Positions 47,040-59,060 of a stretch of DNA of 64,000 nucleotides are shown piece by piece. Position numbers and translations under genes: made by a program. The DNA is taken from positions 12,313,223 to 12,377,222 of the forward strand of contig CM034241.1 of NCBI GenBank assembly GCA_019916065.1. Reading direction: 5' to 3'. The DNA is from Vitellaria paradoxa. Its lineage: Eukaryota > Streptophyta > Magnoliopsida > Ericales > Sapotaceae. The stretch's first letter is position 1. Each line of letters opens with the position of its first letter. The notes beneath the pieces were generated by a model. That model was not told where the DNA came from. It searched no databases and saw nothing but the letters and a program-made list of their open reading frames with translations.

Positions 47040-50000
47040 ATGACATACCCCAAGCAAAATCAACAGAATTTACAGAATCCAGGACCAGCACGAATCACCT
47101 ACCCACCTCCACAACAACATTTTCAACAAAGACCACCTTTTCAGAATCCTAACATGAACCAGCAAGGAGAACAACAGAAGAACAATGGCGGAGGACAAGG
47201 TCGTGGTGGAGGAGGACCAGGGCCAAGAAGGGATAATAATGTTCTGCAGGGATGCGTATTTGCACTTAACCATTTGGAAGCACCAGAACCCATTACAACG
47301 GTACCAGAAAACACAGTTATTTATGTTACCTCATTACTCTTTAGTACTTGGGTGGTAATCCTAGTTGATACTTGCGCTTCGCATTCCTTTATATCATCCA
47401 AATGTGCATGTTCATTGAAGTTAATACCAGAGGAATTAATTGGAACCTTAACCATTGATTCTCCTCTGGGAAATAACACTGTGGCAAATAAGATCACTAG
47501 ATCTTGTACGATCCAATTCGGGGAGATTATAGTAGAATGTGATCTTATCTAGTTGGATATGAACACCTATGATGTCATTCTAAGAATGGACTGGTTGTCT
47601 TTACACCAAGCAATTATTGATTGTCATCTGAAGCGTGTCTCAGTGATTCTTCCATCAGGAGCTCGATTCTGTATCCAAGGAGATTCTCGAGAAGATCCAA
47701 TTATATCCCCAGTACATTCTCGAGGTTGCAGGCAATTAAATAGCTTGCTAGCCAATCTAACTTGAAATGAGGAGCTTCCACAGACTGCTCTCCCTTGAGT
47801 AGTTTGTGAGTTCCCAAATGTTTTTCCCAAGGAGCTTCCAGGTTTGCCACCTCGGCGGGAAATAGATTTTCGTATAGATCTACAGCCAGGGGTTGCACCA
47901 ATTTCAGTAGCCCCTTACCAAATGGCACCAGCAGAACTTCAAGAATTAAAAGTACAACTTGAAGAATTGCTCCAGCTAGGATTCATTCGACCCAGTGTTT
48001 CCCCCTGGGGAGCGTCAGCTGTTTTTGCAAAGAAGAAAGATGGAAGTTTACGGCTATGTATTGATTACAGAAAGTTGAACAGAGTCACTATCAAGAATAA
48101 ATACCCCTTGCCATGAATAGATTATTTATTTGATCAATTGAGGGGTTCACTATTCTTCTCTAAGATCGATCTTCGATCAGGATACCATCAATTACGTATC
48201 CAAGAGGAAGACATTCCAAAGATAACTTTCTGTACGAGATATGGGCACTACGAGTTCGTGGTTATGCCTTTTGGACTCACCAATGCGCCAGCAGCATTTA
48301 TGGATCTTATGAATCGTGTTTTCCGTCCATACCTGAATAAGTTTGTTGTAGACTTTATTGACGACATACTTATTTATTCAAAGGATGAACGGGAGCATGA
48401 ACAGCACCTTCGTATCGTCTTACAAACTTTATTAGATCACCAACTGTATGCCAAGGCTAGCAAATGCGAGTTTTGGCTAACAAAAATACCATTTTTGAGA
48501 CATATAGTCTCAACAGATGGTGTTGCAGTAGACCCAACGAAAGTAGAAGCCGTAATGAGCTGGAAGCAACCGAAGATAGTCTTTGAGATAAGAAGTTTCC
48601 TCGGTTTGGCAGGGTACTACCGACGGTTCATTAAGGAGTTTTCTCGAATTGCTGCACCCATGACGCGATTAATCCGCAAGGATGTTAAGTTTGTTTGGGA
48701 TGAGAAATATGAAAGAGCTTTTCAAGAGTTGAAGGCTCGATTGACTCAAGCCCCAGTTCTAATCATACCAGAACGAGGGGCAGGGTATACAGTATACTGT
48801 GATGCCTCAAGAGAAGGATTGGGTTGTGTACTAATGCAATTAGACCATGTAGTCGCTTATGGTTCTCGACAATTGAGAAACCATGAGAAGAACTATCCAA
48901 CCCACGATCTAGAATTGGCCGCAATTGTTTTTGCATTGAAACTTTGGAGGCATTATTTGTACAGTGAAAAGTTTGAAGTCTTTTCAAATCACAAGAGACT
49001 GAAATATCTGTTCACCCAACGAGACCTGAACCTGCGACAACGACGCTGGATGGAATATCTGGAGGATTTCGATTTCACCCTTCAGTATCATCCAGGAAAG
49101 GCGAATGTTGTAGCAGATACACTCAGTAGGAAATCACATTCAACATTGGCGAATTTGGCAGTGTGGGAATGGAAGATGCTAGAATCGGTGAATGAATTTG
49201 AGATCAGATTTGATCAGGGAAATGCTATAATGACAAGTTGTTCTCTGATGGCAATTCCCACGATAATTACTAAGGTGATCGATGCGCAACAACATGATGA
49301 AGAATGCAAGAAGATGGAAGCTCAAATCTTGTCTGGAGAGATTATAGAAGGATGGACACTTCACTCTGATCAAGGACTACAGCGTTGTGGAAGGTTGTAT
49401 GTCCCAAATTCTGATGGCCTTCGAAAGGAGATATTGCATGAGTTCCATAATTCAAGATTTGCCATTCACCCTGGAAGTACGAAGATGTACCGTGATTTAG
49501 AACGACAGTATTAGTGGAAGGGAATGTAAAAGGATGTTGCTCGATTCGTAGCTAAATGTCTTGCTTGTCAGCAAATCAAAGCAGAACACCAGAAACCAGC
49601 TGGATTACTCCAACCTTTACCTGTGTCCGAATGGAAGTGGGAGCACATTGCGATGGATTTCGTCGTGAGCTTACCTAAGACGTTGAAGAAAAATAACTCT
49701 ATATGGGTTATTATTGATCGATTAACAAAGTCAGCGCATTTTTTACCAGTGAACACTACCGACACACTCCAAAAGCGCAGCCAGCTATATATTCGCGAGA
49801 TCATCCGGCTTCACAGAACACCAGTCTCCATAGTATCTGACCGAGATCCATTATTCACAGCTCAATTTTGGAAGAGTCTGCAGGAGGCTTTAGGCACTAA
49901 ATTGACCTTTAGCACGGCATTTCACCCTCAGACGGATGGACAGTCAGAACGGTTAATTCAGACATTGGAAGATATGCTTCGTGCTTGCATATTAGACTTT

Positions 50001-50682
50001 AAAGGAAACTGGGAAGAACACTTGTCATTGATAGAGTTTGTGTAGAACAACAGCTATCAAGCAAGTATTGGAATGGCACCTTATGAGGCATTATATGGGA
50101 GGCCATGTCGCTCTCCTCTGTGTTGGACCGAGGTAGGAGAATCGGTGATGATCGGACCCGACCTGATCAAGCAAACATCAAAAAAGATTGCTATCATTCG
50201 TCAACGTCTACTTACTGCCCAGAGTCGTCAGAAAAGCTACGCTGACCGACGAAGACGACCTTTGGAGTTCGAGGTTGGAGATCATATCTTTCTTCGAGTT
50301 TCCCCACATCAAGGAGTCGTACGATTCGGGAAAAATGGGAAGTTAGCTCCTCGATATATTGGACCATTCGAAATCCTTGCAAAGGTTGGGCAGGTTGCAT
50401 ATCAGCTAGCTCTACCACCTCAACTATCACGTGTTCATGATGTATTTCATGTATCCATGCTTCGAAAGTATGAACCTGACCCGAGTCACGTGATTGATTG
50501 GACTAAACTTGATATTCAGCAAGATGTTACATTTGAACAACAGCCGGTTAAGATCGAGGATTGGCGTGAACAAGTCCTACGAGGCAAAACCATTCCATTG
50601 GTTCGAGTGTTGTGTGGAGGAATCCACCTGGGAGTGTGAGTCTGTTATGCGTGAACGATACCCTCATTTGTTTAACACTTGA
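47040..50682 (+). pseudogene. Element C pol (PR-RT-RNase H-INT-chromodomain), nearly intact frame
   Basis: The frame continues from gag. The protease site reads VDTCASHSF (about 47364), with Gly of the D-T-G triad replaced by Cys. The longest open stretch is 48138-49514 (458 codons) and holds RT ([14 protein letters not shown], catalytic FIDDILIYS at about 48353) and RNase H ([15 protein letters not shown]). Integrase has the HH-CC site ([16 protein letters not shown]), MDFVVSLP, VSDRD and HPQTDGQSE (to about 49950). A stop at 50043 cuts the integrase C-terminal part. One frameshift near 50610-50630 moves the chromodomain-like end (VEESTWE) to another frame, ending TGA 50680-50682. Further stops are at 47550, 47763, about 47796, 48114, 49512 and 49527. 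Confidence 0.93.
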
Positions 50683-50710
50683 GTCATCCTTTGTGTAAAT
50701 TTCGGGACGA

Positions 50711-50732
50711 AATTTCTTTAAGGGGGATGGAT
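50711..50732 (+). promoter_or_regulatory. Polypurine tract of Element C
   Basis: The run aagggggatgga precedes the LTR start at 50733, as in the sister elements. Confidence 0.8.
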
Positions 50733-52661
50733 TGTAATAACATGAAAATTTTTTTTTCTTAATTAAATTGCTTAAGTGTGGTGGTGATACTTGTTATAGT
50801 AAAAATCTAGAAAATTGAGGATTTGAAAATTTTTGGAATTGGTTGGAAAAATTTTCGGATTTAATTTCACCTTATGTGGGAGTTTAATGTAGAATTTCTA
50901 AATTTTTTATCCAAACAGTTCCTAACCCAATTACTTATTTGGTTCAAACCAAGCCCATTAACCTATGGGTCAACCCTTTTTTTTGACTCACCTCAACTCA
51001 CTTCAACTCACTTCAACTCACTTTATCACTCAATGAGTTGACTCATGAATAGTTGCTCTAAATTATTTTCCGACAACTTCATTTTCCATCTTCCATACAC
51101 TCTCACCATCTTTCAAAATTAGACAAAGAGAAGACCCCACATTGATGACCTTAAAGCATCTTTTTCAAATTATTTAGCAAACAAGATTTAAAGCATTTTG
51201 TTAATTTGTCAAAAAGCTAGCATGATTGTTTAATTTGTCAAAAAGTTAGCATGATTCCCGGATCATGCCACCCATCTTCACCCATCCTCCAACACCTATC
51301 TTAAATTATGTGGCTAGATAGTCAAAAAGGCTAAGCTAGATTATTTGTATTATACTACCTAATGCATAATGCTACTTTAGTGGTTTTCAAGTCTAGGTAA
51401 GCTTGTTTTTCTCTATCGAGACTTTCTCTACACTCCCTATAAATTGTGTGTCTTCAAAGAGAAGAAAATAAGAGAGAAAAAATAATAAATTATTAATTAG
51501 TGAGGGTGAAGATTTGATGTTGCTTGGAGGAAGAAGAAAGGCTTGGAATTTTCCAATTTGGGTGGTGTTCAAAGCTAACTCATTTTTCCTTCTCAGACTT
51601 GGTCATTAATATCTTCATTGAGGTAGGATGATGAACCTCCTAAAATATATTTGATGCATTTTCTGGTTTGAAGTATGAAACTTGATTGTGATAAAAATAA
51701 ATACCCATATATTGGGGGTAGGGAAGCCAAAATTTTGACTAATGTAACTCAGTCTGCTGACAGCTCTCTATTTGTAACTTCTTATGTGCTTCTGACCCCT
51801 AAAACGGTGGAATTAGGCTTCGGATAAAACATAAAAGTTGTAGCCCTTTCAGTTTTCTTTTCAACCCAAAAAGAATTGCATCAATCCGATTTGTGAGTCA
51901 AAAGTTATGCCCAAAATATTGAGCACGTGTAAAACTGTATTTTCTAAACAAACTGAATTCAAAGCTGTTTTTGTACCTTTATACCTTAGAATTTTAAAAA
52001 GTGTAAAACATGAAAGTTGTAGGTCTTGAAGTCTAGTTTCTACAGATATAAAGTTTATAGATATTGGAGTCCTGCTCTATTTTATATGAATTTTCTTTCA
52101 AGCTGCTATTCTGCTTAGCTTTAATTGATGCTTGTTTGGATTTGTTTAGAATATTATGTTTAAAGATTTATTTAAATTTCTAATTTCCTTCTGTTAGTTA
52201 TTGTCATGTTAATAATTTCTATTGATATGAAATTATTTTAAACTAGATATTATGTATTATTTGACACTCTAATATTGATGATAATTGACTTAGATAATCA
52301 GTTTCATCATGGATAGTTGGATGACTTATTCAAGCTAAAATGCTAGTATTTGATAAAATGCCCAAAAGAAACAATGGACTTGTTTTTTTCTCATTTGGTC
52401 TTTCTTAAATGAATTTGATTTATTTTTAGGCATTGTTTTGTCAACCTAACAAGTTATATAACTATATTTTTATGATTAAGTGAATTTAATGAAACTTAGT
52501 CAATAGCTTCCTAAACATTGGAATAATTCTATGGATATTTGTGGATATATTGAAGCCGATAAAACTTATAAATTTTTCTAAAATTAAATATAAGTTCAAA
52601 GAGCTATTTATTTTCTTTATATTCCATAAAATAATAAAATAAAAGGTAAAAGAAGCAAAAA

Positions 52662-52745
52662 CCGAGATTTGCAGCCAATGAGGTTCGAACTTGCGACTTT
52701 AAATCGCAATTAGGGTCGCCCACCCACTAAGCTACCAACCTCGGC
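52662..52745 (-). other. tRNA-like sequence 1 in the 3' LTR of Element C (antisense)
   Basis: Same block as 44283-44366, with box A, box B and the paired ends unchanged. Conservation across both LTRs shows it was present before transposition. Confidence 0.55.
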
Positions 52746-53493
52746 CTAATTAATATACCATTAGAAATAATTTTATTCTTATCAAATTTGGTACGGTAAA
52801 CTTGTCAAAACAATTAACTAAAATACTAATTCGTATTCTAATTTTTTTTTCTTGCTACTTGTTAATTTACATATAGTACATACCTTTGTGTTAATGATAT
52901 TGATGACTATGTTAAATCTTTGATTTTTTGAGAATTACTATTAAATTATGGATTTAGATAAAGTGCTTAAAAAAAATATACTTCTTGTGACTGAATAATC
53001 CCACTTTTGATTGATCACCCGGGAACATTGCCGGTTGTTATTAAAAATGTCTGATTTTCATACAAGGTATCCTTGGAATGTAAAAGGGTGAGAAGAAATT
53101 AAGGCACTCGGTGCTAAAGTTATTTTTGGCAATGGGGTGATAGGTGGGTAGAAATGGCCTTTTAGATGGAGATGGGAACATATGCATTTTAATTGGGAGA
53201 TGCTCCCTTCTGACCTGGCCAGTCAGGTAGCCGGTCGCAACGGCTAGGTTTTTGGTAGGTGACACCGTCGGTATGCATTGGATGCTAAGCCCGTAAAGTC
53301 ACTGGTTCCCAAGGCTGGGGGTAGAGGAGGATAGGAGTATGATTATCTTAGGATGATTTAGATTAAACTCCTTTACAAAGTTTTACTGTGATTAGCAACC
53401 TCTCTTGTTATGTATGAATGATGTGTTGGAATTATTTAATTATATTTAATTCCTCTCAATGAATATTTTATAAATATATATATATATATATAT

Positions 53494-53574
53494 GAAATCT
53501 GTATCGCTACGGGGTTTGATCCCGAGACCTTGAAGATCTAAATCTGAGATCCCTACCACTGCGACACAGACTTC
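53494..53574 (-). other. tRNA-like sequence 2 in the 3' LTR of Element C (antisense)
   Basis: Same block as 45114-45191 with three more bases, giving a box A of tcgcagtggtaggg, nearer the tRNA consensus. The 9-bp end pairing and the box B gggatcaaacccc are kept. Confidence 0.5.
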
Positions 53575-54315
53575 ATTGTGGTACACACATCAATATTTAA
53601 CTATTTTTACAGGTAAGTAAAATAGTAGTTATGGTGACGGTTTTAATCGAACCGTTGTAAGTATAATTTACATTATTCAGTTGAGATCTATTGAATTAAT
53701 TGTTGCATAAATAGTATGCCACCTAAACACATTCACTTGATACAGTGTAGTATTACAACCACTGCATATAGGCACCTAGGAGATTCTGATTACTGGGCTT
53801 TACTAGCTCACCCCTTGTGAGAATATTTTTTCAGGATATTAAGCACAGGGATACAGAAGATGAGCTGGAAAGAGATTAATTTCTCTTAAATATTCCATCA
53901 GAAGAGTTATCTATTTTTTTCTTCTTTCCTGCGCAGAGCTGGACGACTTTATTTTTAGTCTGTAACAATTGTTGGAGGATTGTAATTATTAAGCATAGGC
54001 CTAATTTGCTTTTATTTGGTATGTAATGTTAATCGCATGGTTGGGACACTTAGATGGCTCTGTAATATTTTTCTCTATCTTTATTTTGCGCCCTGTAGTT
54101 GAAATCCCATCAAATGGTTTAGTCAAATGACTTATAAATATTGTTTGGGATAAACAAGGGATTTTGAATATCTTAAATTTTTCTTGCAGGTCAACCCCAA
54201 TTTGGAGAAAAATTCTGGGGTGTGACAGCGTGTTATTATCATCTTATTTTTATACCTAACAAATAAATCCCAAGTCACCCCTGGGCATTCGGTTATGAAA
54301 ATCCGGGGCGTGACA

Positions 54316-56169
54316 AACTAGGCAACAAGGCTCCAAAAACTAAGCCCAAATATCCTCCCAAAGCTAGATAAAAATAATTATAAATCACCTCACAAACAGA
54401 GGCTTATCAGAATTCATTAAAAAAAATTCTTTAAATAAAATTCTAATGTAATTAAATAAAAACAAATAGATAAATTCCTAATTTCCACGTTGAGTAGGTT
54501 CTACGCGTGACTCAAATTCATTACCTGCATCACAAGTTGTAAGGGGTTTAGCACTAATACCACGTGTGTTCGGAACCCTAATAATAATAATATAAATGCA
54601 GTATGCCCTAGCATGCTACTAAGTGAAACAATTATGTACAAGTAGCAATTTCAAACAAGAACTTAAATTTAATTATTTATCTCTTTTCATTACCATTAAT
54701 CGTGTTTTAGCACCACATAACACATAAAAAAATCAATTAAATTTCAATGTACTGTTACTTGGTTATCTCGTAGAAACAAAACCCAACCAATATACATCAT
54801 TCATTGATACCTGCTTGGTTGTCCCGTAAAAACAGGACCCAACTAATATACACCATCATTCGGTGTCTGTTTCCTAGGCCAAAGCCTTAGGAATATAATA
54901 TGCCATCCTTAGGCATCTGTATCGTTTGTAGGTTACTAGCCTACTAGAGTCGATTACTACCCCGTGTGGGTTTCGGGACTCTCAACCCTTGGGTACGTAT
55001 ACCCAATATTTTCAGTACCCCTTAATCCAAATAAAACATATTATTAAATTTTCACTTTAATTCCACATTAATTAATAATCTTTTTTTAAATAAATAATAA
55101 TAAGAATTTACAATTAAATTATATACCCACACAAATCCACTGTCAGTCATACCATCCATATACACTGTAGAATTTAATGCTGTCACGAACCAATCAAATG
55201 CCCAAAGCAATAATACGAGAAACTTATAAAAGCAACAATTAATCCAACAGGTTTAATTCGACTGCATTAGTTAAAGAATTTAATGCAAATAATTCAAATG
55301 TCTAGAGCAATAAAGCAAGGAATTAATAAAAATAACAATTAATCTAACAAGTTTTATTCAGCAACATTGTGTAATTATTAGTTCGAAGCATTTATGGCTT
55401 TTGGAAGGCAAAAGGTTGCTTTAAATATACAAATAATTGAGTATACTTCTAACATTGGCAACAAAAGCCTTTAAAACACACTATCATGTAATGACAAATT
55501 CAAAAAGAGACAAAAGCATGTAAGGACAAAATTTAAGGCCCTTTTTACTTTATTCATCTGTGGCCTTGATGTACTTCTGCCATTACAAATTAGTATATGT
55601 ATATATATATACATAGGGGTTAAACCAATTGGAATTCCCTCACTGTACTAGAATCATTCGCTGTACATATATATATATGGAAGACTATAATTTTATTAGC
55701 AAATAATTCTCAACTGTTTTGTACTGAGAAGAAGAAGAGAAAAGAAAAAAAATTCTAAATGATTTGTTCCGCCCCTTACCTCGATTGAAAAACATAGCTC
55801 GGCAATCGGAGGAAACACAATAAATCCAGAAAATCCAGCCGCCGTTTCTTCTTCTTTTTCTCCCCCTCACTCTTTCTCTAGGGTTTTATATTCTTATCAA
55901 AATAATTCTAGCTTTATATATTTATAAAAGAAGAATTTTAACCCTAACCAACTAATTAATTTCCTACTCCTCATAGGTTTAGGAAAATTACATCATGCTC
56001 CTAAAATTTTAAAAATCTTTTTAAATATAACCCAAAATTAATATTTTTAAATACAACTTAAAATTAAATACCAAAATTATAAATTATTAAATTTAAATAA
56101 CAAAATAAATTCACTGAATAAATAAATATATACAATAACTAAATTAAAAGAAAAATTCGGGTCATTACA
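54316..56169 (-). repeat. Solo LTR of Element A family, main part
   Basis: Reverse of the Element A LTR. It contains the palindrome gtaggttactagcctac (54928-54944), about two 56-bp units (54750-54880), TA microsatellites (55599-55676) and the GA-rich leader in complement (55720-55890). The minus-strand ORF 55685-55870 lies in the leader and is not a gene. Confidence 0.92.
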
Positions 56170-56398
56170 AAAACATATGTATCCATTAGTCCATTTAATA
56201 AATAACCTAAATACTCATTACAATAATAAAATGAGTTATTATAAATTTACTAACGAAAATTAAACATAATAAAATAAAAAAATATGACACATAAAAAAGT
56301 AAGACACATGTTGATTTTTAAAAATACAACAGTAAACACACACAAAAAATTCAAAAAAAAAAAAGTAGAAATGCGTATAAATGTACATTGCTCTAGCA

Positions 56399-59051
56399 GG
56401 GAAATTTACATTAATATAATTACAAAATTAACATTGTACAAAAATCGATGGCGACAGAACTATATCCAAAAATCGACTCGTTGTCGGTGGTGGAACTGAC
56501 GACACGGGTGTCGGCAGTAGTGTCGACGACACCGTTTCTGTGATATCACAGACTAGTGGAATTTTTTCTCCCATGTCGTCACTACTAGTGACGACATTGC
56601 CATCTCATCACTGACAACTGCTGAGTACAGCGCACTGAGGCAATTCTTCTCTGCACATTCAATTCTGCCGAGCATATTGATTGAATATAAACTAATTTAT
56701 ATTATTGAATTAGAATTAAATAAAATATAAAATTTATTTTATTAATATATTTTTATAAATAATACAATTAGTTTAATTAATTAATTTAAATTAATACAAA
56801 TAGTTAATTCATATAATTTAATCTAATAATTAATTTAATTAGCATTAAATAAATTTTATTTAATTATTTGTAATAAATACATAATTAATTTATATAAAAT
56901 ATATTTTATTTAATCATTTTAATATTTTTTTAATATATTTTATATAATCATTTATATGAGGGTTTCGGATTACGGAAAAATTATATTTTATACAATTATT
57001 TTTAATAAATAATATAATAAAATTATAATTTATTATATTTTATATTTATTGAATTACATAATTTTTAATAAATAATTTAATTTAATTGTTTATGAAATAT
57101 ATTTTATTAAATTTAATTAAAATTTTAAAACTAATTAAATTAATATTTTATTAAAAGAAAACTTAATAATAGTAAATAAAATTGTATTTTTCAAATGTAG
57201 ATTTTGTTTTCATTTTAGAAAACACGGCAATAGAAAATAAAAAAATAGAAAACTTAAATAGGAAAATGACAGCGTTATTAAATGAGTTTTTAATATTAAA
57301 ATTTTAATTTTACTTTTAATTTTTTATTTTTCTTAGGTATTGATTTTATTCTTTATTTCAGTGCCTTTTTTTTTTTTTGGAAAAACGATAAATATATATA
57401 TATTTTAAAACTAATTAAATTTAATAAAATATATTTCATAAATAATTAAATTAAATTATTTATTAAAAATTATGCAATTCAATAAATATAAAATATAATA
57501 CATTATAATTTTATTATATTATTTATTAAAAATAATTGAATAAAATATAATTTTTTCATAACCCGAAACCCTCATATAAATGATTAAATAAAATATAGGG
57601 TAAAGTACAAAAAATACTCTTACAGTTTACCCTCAATATCATTTTAGTCCTACATGTTTCAATTGCAACAGTCAAATCCTTACACTTTCGGTCAAGTATC
57701 AATTCAGTCCTTCTGTTAATTGACTGTTAAAAACAACTGTTAGATTAAAAATGACACTAAAGGTAAACTATAAATGAAATTACCATTTTATCCTCAGTCT
57801 AACGGTTATTTCTAACAATCAACTAACAGAAGGACCGAATTGATACTTGACCGAAAGTGTAGAGATTTGACTATTGCAATTGAAACGTGTGGGACCAAAG
57901 TGATACTAAGGGTAAACTGTAAGGGTATTTTTTGTACTTTACCGTAAAATATATTTTTCAATTATTAAAAATGATTAAATAAAATATATTTCATATAATT
58001 TAATTATGATATTTTTTAAAAATAATTTAATAAAATTTATTTAATACTAATTAAATTAATTATTAGATTATATATATCTATATTTATCTTTTTTTTTTAA
58101 AAGGCACTGAAATAAAGAATAAAATCATACCTGAGAAAAATAAAAAGTTAAAATTTTAATATTAAAAATCCATTTAATAACACTGTCATTTTCCTATTTA
58201 GGTTTTCTGTTTTTTTTTTTTTTTTCTATTGCCATGTTTTCTAAAATGAAAACAAAAACTACATTTGAAAATACAATTTCATTTACTATTATTAAGTTTT
58301 CTTTTAATAAATATTAATTTAATTAGTTTTAAAATTTTAATTAAATTTAATAAAATATATTTCATAAACAATTAAATTAAATTATTTATTAAAAATTATG
58401 TAATTCAATAAATATAAAATATGACAAATTATAATTTTATTATATTATTTATTAAAAATAATTGTATAAAATATAATTTTTCCATAACCCGAAATCCTCA
58501 AATAAATGATTATATAAAATATATTCAAAAAAATTAAAAATGATTAAATAAAATATATTTTATAAAAATTAATTATGTATTTATTAAAAATAATTAAATA
58601 AAATTTATTTAATGCTAATTAAATTAATTATTAGATTAAATTATATGAATTAATTATTTGTATTAATTTAAATTAATTAATTAAACTAATTGTATTATTT
58701 ATTAAAAATATATTAATAAAATAAAATTTATATTTTATTTAATTCTAATTCAATAATAGAAATTAGTTTATATTCAATCAATATGCTCCGCAGAATTGAA
58801 TGTGCAGAGAAGAATTGCCTCCGTGTGCTATGCTCGGCAGTTGTGAGATCGTAATATCGTTACTAGTAGTGACAACATGGGAGAAAAAATTCCACTGGCT
58901 GTGATATCAGAGAAACGGTGTCGTCGACGCTACTACCGACACCCGTGTCGTCAGTTCCACTACCGACACCGAGTCGATTTTTAAATATAATTCTACTGCC
59001 GTCGAGTTTTGTACAATGTTAATTTTTTAATTATATTGATGTAAATTTCCC
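56399..59051. mobile_element. MULE-like foldback element with about 1-kb terminal inverted repeats
   Basis: The left end gggaaatttacattaatat (56399) and the right end, complement of ...atgtaaatttccc (59051), are inverted. The similarity runs inwards for about 1 kb on each side, including the GC-rich cgacacgggtgtcg segments (56490-56540 and 58920-58965). The 9-bp flanks gctctagca (56390-56398) and gctctagct (59052-59060) agree at 8 of 9 bases, typical of Mutator-like elements. It has no transposase. A 347-bp MITE lies near its centre, and a third partial copy of an arm segment (57403-57597) shows internal rearrangement. Confidence 0.8.
57598..57944. mobile_element. Small palindromic MITE with 9-bp TSD
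   Basis: Begins gggtaaagtacaaaaaatac and ends with the complement (...gtattttttgtactttaccg). The two halves are almost fully complementary over about 165 bp, with ctttcggtcaagtatcaatt and its complement inside. The 9-bp duplication taaaatata is perfect (57589-57597 and 57945-57953), although the site is AT-rich. The long hairpin and 9-bp TSD suggest a MULE-type MITE. It inserted in the centre of the larger foldback element. Confidence 0.85.
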
Positions 59052-59060
59052 GCTCTAGCT

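Larger units (their letters stand above)
42321..54315 (+). mobile_element. Element C: complete Ty3/gypsy chromovirus-type element, youngest in the window
   Basis: LTRs 42321-45931 (3611 bp) and 50733-54315 (3583 bp) begin TGTAATAAC(C/A)TG and end GGGGCGTGACA. The duplication aacta (42316-42320 and 54316-54320) is perfect. A tRNA-Met primer site and purine tract are present. The two LTRs differ by few substitutions and small indels by eye, fewer than the other pairs. Gag-pol lies in one frame from 46050 to about 50639, disrupted by about 13 in-frame stops and one frameshift before the chromodomain. The LTR length is long for this type and carries tRNA-like inserts. Confidence 0.95.
50733..54315 (+). 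repeat. Element C 3' LTR
   Basis: Begins tgtaataacatgaaaattt and ends ccggggcgtgaca followed by aacta. It matches 42321-45931 closely, but has a deletion near 51121 and an extra cttcaactca unit near 51000. It carries tRNA-like blocks at 52662-52745 and 53494-53574, the second being 3 bases longer and better paired than in the 5' LTR. Confidence 0.95.
42145..56169 (-). mobile_element. Solo LTR of Element A family, split by Element C
   Basis: Parts 42145-42320 and 54316-56169 together, counting the duplicated aacta once, give about 2.03 kb, close to the 2039-bp LTR of Element A but in reverse orientation. The left end tggcatgccccggg corresponds to the LTR end and the right end gggtcattaca to its start. 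The flanks aaaac (42140-42144 and 56170-56174) match perfectly. No internal domain adjoins it, so it is a product of LTR-LTR recombination that lost the internal region. Element C later inserted 176 bp from one end. Confidence 0.93.
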
